Assembly (NCBI GenBank): GCA_003024985.2
Contig: PXIH01S0011670.1
Source: Euperipatoides rowelli
Lineage: Eukaryota > Onychophora > Udeonychophora > Euonychophora > Peripatopsidae
Length of the DNA stretch: 11,507 bases
Reading direction: 5' to 3' (one strand)
A program made the position numbers and the translations under genes. The notes below the pieces were generated by a model. The model made no database searches. It was given only the letters and a program-made list of their open reading frames with translations, and was not told where the DNA came from. Positions 8,557 through 11,507 of the stretch are shown here, piece after piece; the stretch's first letter is position 1, and every line of letters starts with the position of its first letter.

Positions 8557-9618
8557 GCAATTGTGAAATTAATTAGTCTCTGATACCACACCATTTTCTT
8601 TTTAACATTTGCACAAATTATTGAATATTTTAAGCTAGAAGTGTTCCCTTTAAGCTAAGTGTTAATTTGCAATTTGGTCTAACTGTCTTCAAGTTTAGGG
8701 TTAGAATTAATTTTTAAAGACTTGCTTCTTCTAGAATTGCATTTTTATTTTATATATTACAATATGAAATTGTCTGGTGCATTGGCAATAACTGTCATCT
8801 AGTACTGGTGTGACTAATTTTAATTAAAATATTACAGTATATGTTTAGACACAGATGAATAGGCATACCTGATAAAAATTGAACTGGATTTTATACTTAT
8901 GAATACAAAGTTACTCCATTTTAATAAACCTTAAATAAAATATTTGAAATCAACTTCAGAGATTTAAAATTGCACATTTTAAATTCATTCATATCTGTGA
9001 AATGGAAACTTATGAAGAGGAAACCAGAATAGACCCATGTGCCCCTACCCCAAGATTTTGTTTTTGTGTGTAAGTGGAAGATGAGGTGAAATTTGCAAAT
9101 TGCAGTTAATGAAAAAAAGGTTTACAAAATTAAAAAAAAAATGTCGTTTAACACAATACTTTTTAAAAATAATAAGAAATTTTATTAAAAAAAAAATATC
9201 CTTAAAGTACGGACTTAATTAAAATAAACATATTTAGTATATGAAAATACATTAGTGCATTGATTTTGTATGTTTTTTTCCCCCAAGAGTAAATAATTTG
9301 ATAAAAAGTGTCATCATTTAAATGATTCTTGATTTAAAATATCACTTAAGACACTAACATCCCTATTCTAGGTTGCTAAAGTGTCTGCATTAGTCATAAC
9401 CTTAACTTAATTTTTCAGGTGTAACAATAGTAAACTGCTCCAAACATACAGTAACATTAATAATGTGTACATTTTGCAAAATCTCTATAGCAAAATTTAT
9501 GGTAGTTTCCCTTAACCCTATACCCTTAAGCAGAAAAAAAACTGCTGTATTTTTAGATCGGTGATGAAAATAAGTACGGTAGCTGAAAAGTAGCTAAGCT
9601 ACTTTTATCAAAGTAGCT
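8557..9618. repeat. 1.07 kb tandem duplication, copy one
   Basis: The copy begins GCAATTG at 8557 and ends CTTTTATCAAAGTAGCT at 9618. Shared landmarks with copy two include TTTGCACAAATTATTGAATA, GACTTGCTTCTTCTAGAATT, CCCCAAGATTTTG, GGTTTACAAAA, CATTAGTGCATTGATTT, AAACTGCTCCAAACATA and AAAAGTAGCTAAGCTACTTT. The spacing offset is 1,064 bp at the start and 1,069 bp at the end. By eye the copies are around 85 percent alike with many small indels. The final 40 bases duplicate part of the element's right subterminal repeat, so the tandem unit carries a broken copy of the end region. Confidence 0.9.
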
Positions 9619-9619
9619 N
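9619..9619. other. Single ambiguous base (N)
   Basis: The only N in the window falls exactly where copy one of the 1.07 kb repeat meets copy two. It may be an unresolved base or a minimal join between contigs. Confidence 0.95.
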
Positions 9620-9620
9620 T

Positions 9621-10687
9621 GCAATTGCTAAATTAATTAACCATGCTTGCCACTCCATTTTTTTTTAACATTTGCACAAATTATTGAATATTTTAAGCTA
9701 TAATTGTTAAGCTAAGTTAAATTTCCATTTGGTCTAATGTTACTGTCAAGTTTAGGAATTAGATTACAAAGACTTGCTTCTTCTAGAATTGCATTTTTAT
9801 TTTAATTTTTACAATATGGAATTGTCTGGTATGACTAATTTTAATTAATATTATATGTTTAGTCACACATGAATAGGCATACCTGATATAAATTAAAGTG
9901 AATTTTATACTTATGACTGAATTTAAAATGTGGCAATTTTAATGGCATTTTCTTTATATCTCTCAAGTTATTGATTTCAAATAATTTATTTAAGGTTTAT
10001 TAAAATGCAGTACCTTTGTATTCATATCGGTAAAATGGAAACTTATGAAGGGGAAACGAGGATATAGACCCATGTGCGGCCTACCCCAAGATTTTGTTTT
10101 TGGATGTGAGTGGAGGATGAGGTGAAATTCGCAAATTGCAGCTAATGAAAAAAGGTTTACAAAAAATGCAAAAAAAAAAAATGTCATTTGTTTAACAATA
10201 CTTTTTAAAAATAAATTTTATTTCAAAAATAAAATATCCTTAAAGTAAGGACTTAATCAAAATAAACCTATTTAGTATATGAAAACACATTAGTGCATTG
10301 ATTTGTATGATTTCCCCCCCCCCCCCAAAAGTCAAGAAATTGATAAAAAGTGTAATCATTTAAATGATTCCTGGTTTAAAATGATATCACTTAAGACACT
10401 AAAATACCTGGTCTAGGTTTCTAAAGTGTCTGCACTAGTACGGTACGGTAATAACCATAACTTAATTTTTAGGGTGCAACAATAGCATCCAATATATTAT
10501 TAAACTGCTCCAAACATAACAATAATGTGTACAATTTGCAAATTCTCTAAAGCAAAATTTACGGGAGTTCTTTTAACCCTATCTCCTTATCTTTAGGCAT
10601 AAAAAAAAAACTGCTGTATTTTTTGATCGGTGAATAAATTAAGTACGATAACTGAAAAGTAGCTAAGCTACTTTTATCAAAGTAGCT
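9621..10687. repeat. 1.07 kb tandem duplication, copy two
   Basis: The copy begins GCAATTG at 9621 and ends CAAAGTAGCT at 10687. It then continues into the intact right end of the hAT element, which copy one lacks. Differences from copy one include an added GTACGGTACGGTAATA near 10438, an added AGCATCCAATATATTATT near 10484, and a C run of 13 at 10314-10326. Confidence 0.9.
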
Positions 10688-10799
10688 TACAAAGTAGCCA
10701 GCTACTTTTGCTTTAAAGTAGCTAAAAAGTAGCTAAACTACTATTTTTGACGAAGTAGCTGTAGCATGCTACTTTTATAAAGTAACTTACCCAACCCTG
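10655..10799. repeat. Right subterminal AGTAGC repeat cluster of the hAT element
   Basis: Six AGTAGC and three GCTACT occur before the terminal inverted repeat, often as AAAGTAGCTA or AGCTACTTTT. Its base composition and motif match the left cluster, though apart from the outer 12 bp the two ends do not align base for base. Confidence 0.65.
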
Positions 10800-10807
10800 A
10801 TTTACGA
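10800..10807. repeat. Right 8 bp target-site duplication of the large hAT element
   Basis: ATTTACGA, matching GTTTACGA at 7081-7088 at seven of eight bases. Confidence 0.85.
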
Positions 10808-11507
10808 TAATTATTTTTGTAATATAATTAAAGTTTCCATTACTCTTGACCTGGAGTAGAATTAATTATTTTTTCTATGTTTATGGTAAACCTTCTGCTC
10901 TACTTTGACAAACAAAATTGGACCAAATTGTTTGAATGTTTAGGTGGGATTAATTACTGCCGATTGTGGGATTAAATACTTTGGAATATTTTTTTTTAAA
11001 TCATCAGTATATTAAGTTCAAATTCAGCTGTAATGTCTTTGATGATTATATTGAAATGAAGACAACAAACCTCTTTGAGGAATTCCTGAGCTTAGGGCCT
11101 GATGTGAAAATTTATTATCATTCACTTCAACATAAATTGATCTATTCTAAATACAAATAAATATTAGAAATAATACTAAAATTTTAGGAGAAACTTGTTA
11201 ACCACGTCTTTGGATTACAATGGGTTAAATAAATTATAATAATGATTTTAAAAAAATAAATTTTTTGAATCTCTAAGAAAATAAATTACCATCAGGTAAG
11301 TAAAGTATTGAAAATGATGACCCAAGAGACCAATCCCCAAAGAATTATAGAATCAAGATTGAGCTAATGAATTATTCTTGAGAAAACTAAATAAACTTAA
11401 AAACAATTCTATGATTTGAAACATTTATATAGCCTAATTAAACATGACAATGAAATAAAAATATTTAAAATGTGAATTTAAATATAAATATAGGACTAAA
11501 AGAATGA
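10808..11507. other. AT-rich stretch with no supported gene
   Basis: A 64-codon plus-strand frame at 10966-11160 has no recognised similarity, no splice context and no partner features. On the minus strand a few splice-like AG and GT sites occur (for example CACATCAG near 11100), but the enclosed peptides do not resemble golgin. I see no RNA gene or repeat here. Confidence 0.5.

Larger units (their letters stand above)
7089..10799. mobile_element. 3.7 kb non-autonomous hAT-superfamily element
   Basis: The element starts CAGGGTTGGGTA and ends TACCCAACCCTG, a perfect 12 bp terminal inverted repeat. It is flanked by an 8 bp duplication (7/8), both hallmarks of hAT transposons. Both ends are packed with AGTAGC or its complement: nine occurrences within about 160 bp of each end by eye. 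hAT transposases of other families bind such short subterminal repeats, so these are plausible transposase sites. No transposase is recognisable; the longest frames are about 65 codons in AT-rich DNA and show no hAT dimerisation or BED-finger motif. The interior has two tandem duplications, listed separately. It is therefore a large non-autonomous derivative needing a transposase from elsewhere, or a badly decayed autonomous copy. The one-base mismatch in the duplication and the diverged internal repeats suggest it is not recent. Confidence 0.9.
6100..11507 (-). other. GOLGA3: Upstream intron of the golgin-160-like gene (partial)
   Basis: No upstream coiled-coil exon was recognised between 6100 and the right edge, so the intron before the large exon appears to be at least 5.4 kb. 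Most of it is the hAT element at 7089-10799. The stretch 6100-7080 is AT-rich with many A and T runs and TATATA stretches, and I see nothing else in it. The stretch 10808-11507 is also AT-rich without a supported gene. A small non-coiled-coil or first non-coding exon could have been missed by eye. Confidence 0.55.

Noticed and set aside
9990-10187. 65-codon minus-strand frame inside the hAT element
   Set aside because: It is hydrophobic because of T/A runs. The equivalent stretch in the first copy of the duplication does not keep the frame, and no transposase motif is present.
11050-11100. Possible minus-strand golgin exon after CACATCAG
   Set aside because: The peptide beginning ALSSGIPQRG is not coiled coil, does not resemble golgin-160, and no convincing donor in frame was found.
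10966-11160. 64-codon plus-strand frame near the right edge
   Set aside because: The peptide looks protein-like in places, but I recognise no family and there are no supporting signals.
11270-11340. Minus-strand exon ending at GATG|GTAATT
   Set aside because: The enclosed translation has stops and no coiled-coil character; the donor alone is not enough.
1-11507. Search for a novel multi-gene system, CRISPR array or defence island
   Set aside because: The window is intron-dominated animal DNA with one host gene and transposon remnants. No regularly spaced repeats or gene cluster were found.

Overview
This window is animal nuclear DNA: very AT-rich, with long introns, canonical GT/AG splice sites and several transposon families. 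It shows no bacterial or viral gene organisation. The only clear host gene is an invertebrate-looking GOLGA3 (golgin-160) on the minus strand. Recurring motifs such as ACAGTA, TAGCCTATA and ACCGGTA give a weak impression of an echinoderm or other marine invertebrate. That is an impression, not an identification.

Transcription of the gene runs from high to low coordinates. A 2.15 kb coiled-coil exon occupies 6099-3949, followed by a 3,061 bp intron (3948-888) and a second exon (887-673). The join is exact: a phase-1 junction creates one Gly codon, and the sequence across it follows the vertebrate golgin-160 C-terminal half. The 5' exons lie beyond the right edge, or were not recognised, and the 3' exons lie beyond the left edge. 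The product is a peripheral Golgi coiled-coil protein.

The rest is intronic and has been repeatedly invaded. At 1-60 is the right end of a hAT-type MITE that interrupts a decayed Ty3/gypsy integrase tail (about 61-349, minus strand). A complete 477 bp copy of the same MITE lies at 1817-2293, with 13 bp perfect terminal inverted repeats and an 8 bp target duplication (7/8 matching). A broken non-LTR retrotransposon reverse-transcriptase C-terminus lies at about 2390-2942 on the plus strand. Upstream of the large exon, a 3,711 bp non-autonomous hAT element fills 7089-10799. It has 12 bp terminal repeats, an 8 bp target duplication (7/8), dense AGTAGC subterminal motifs, and two internal tandem duplications with periods of about 256 bp and about 1,065 bp. 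The only ambiguous base in the window, at 9619, sits at the junction of the larger duplication.

I see no tRNA, rRNA, CRISPR array or novel multi-gene system. The most interesting material is the architecture of the large hAT element, the nested MITE insertion, and the fused golgin exon.
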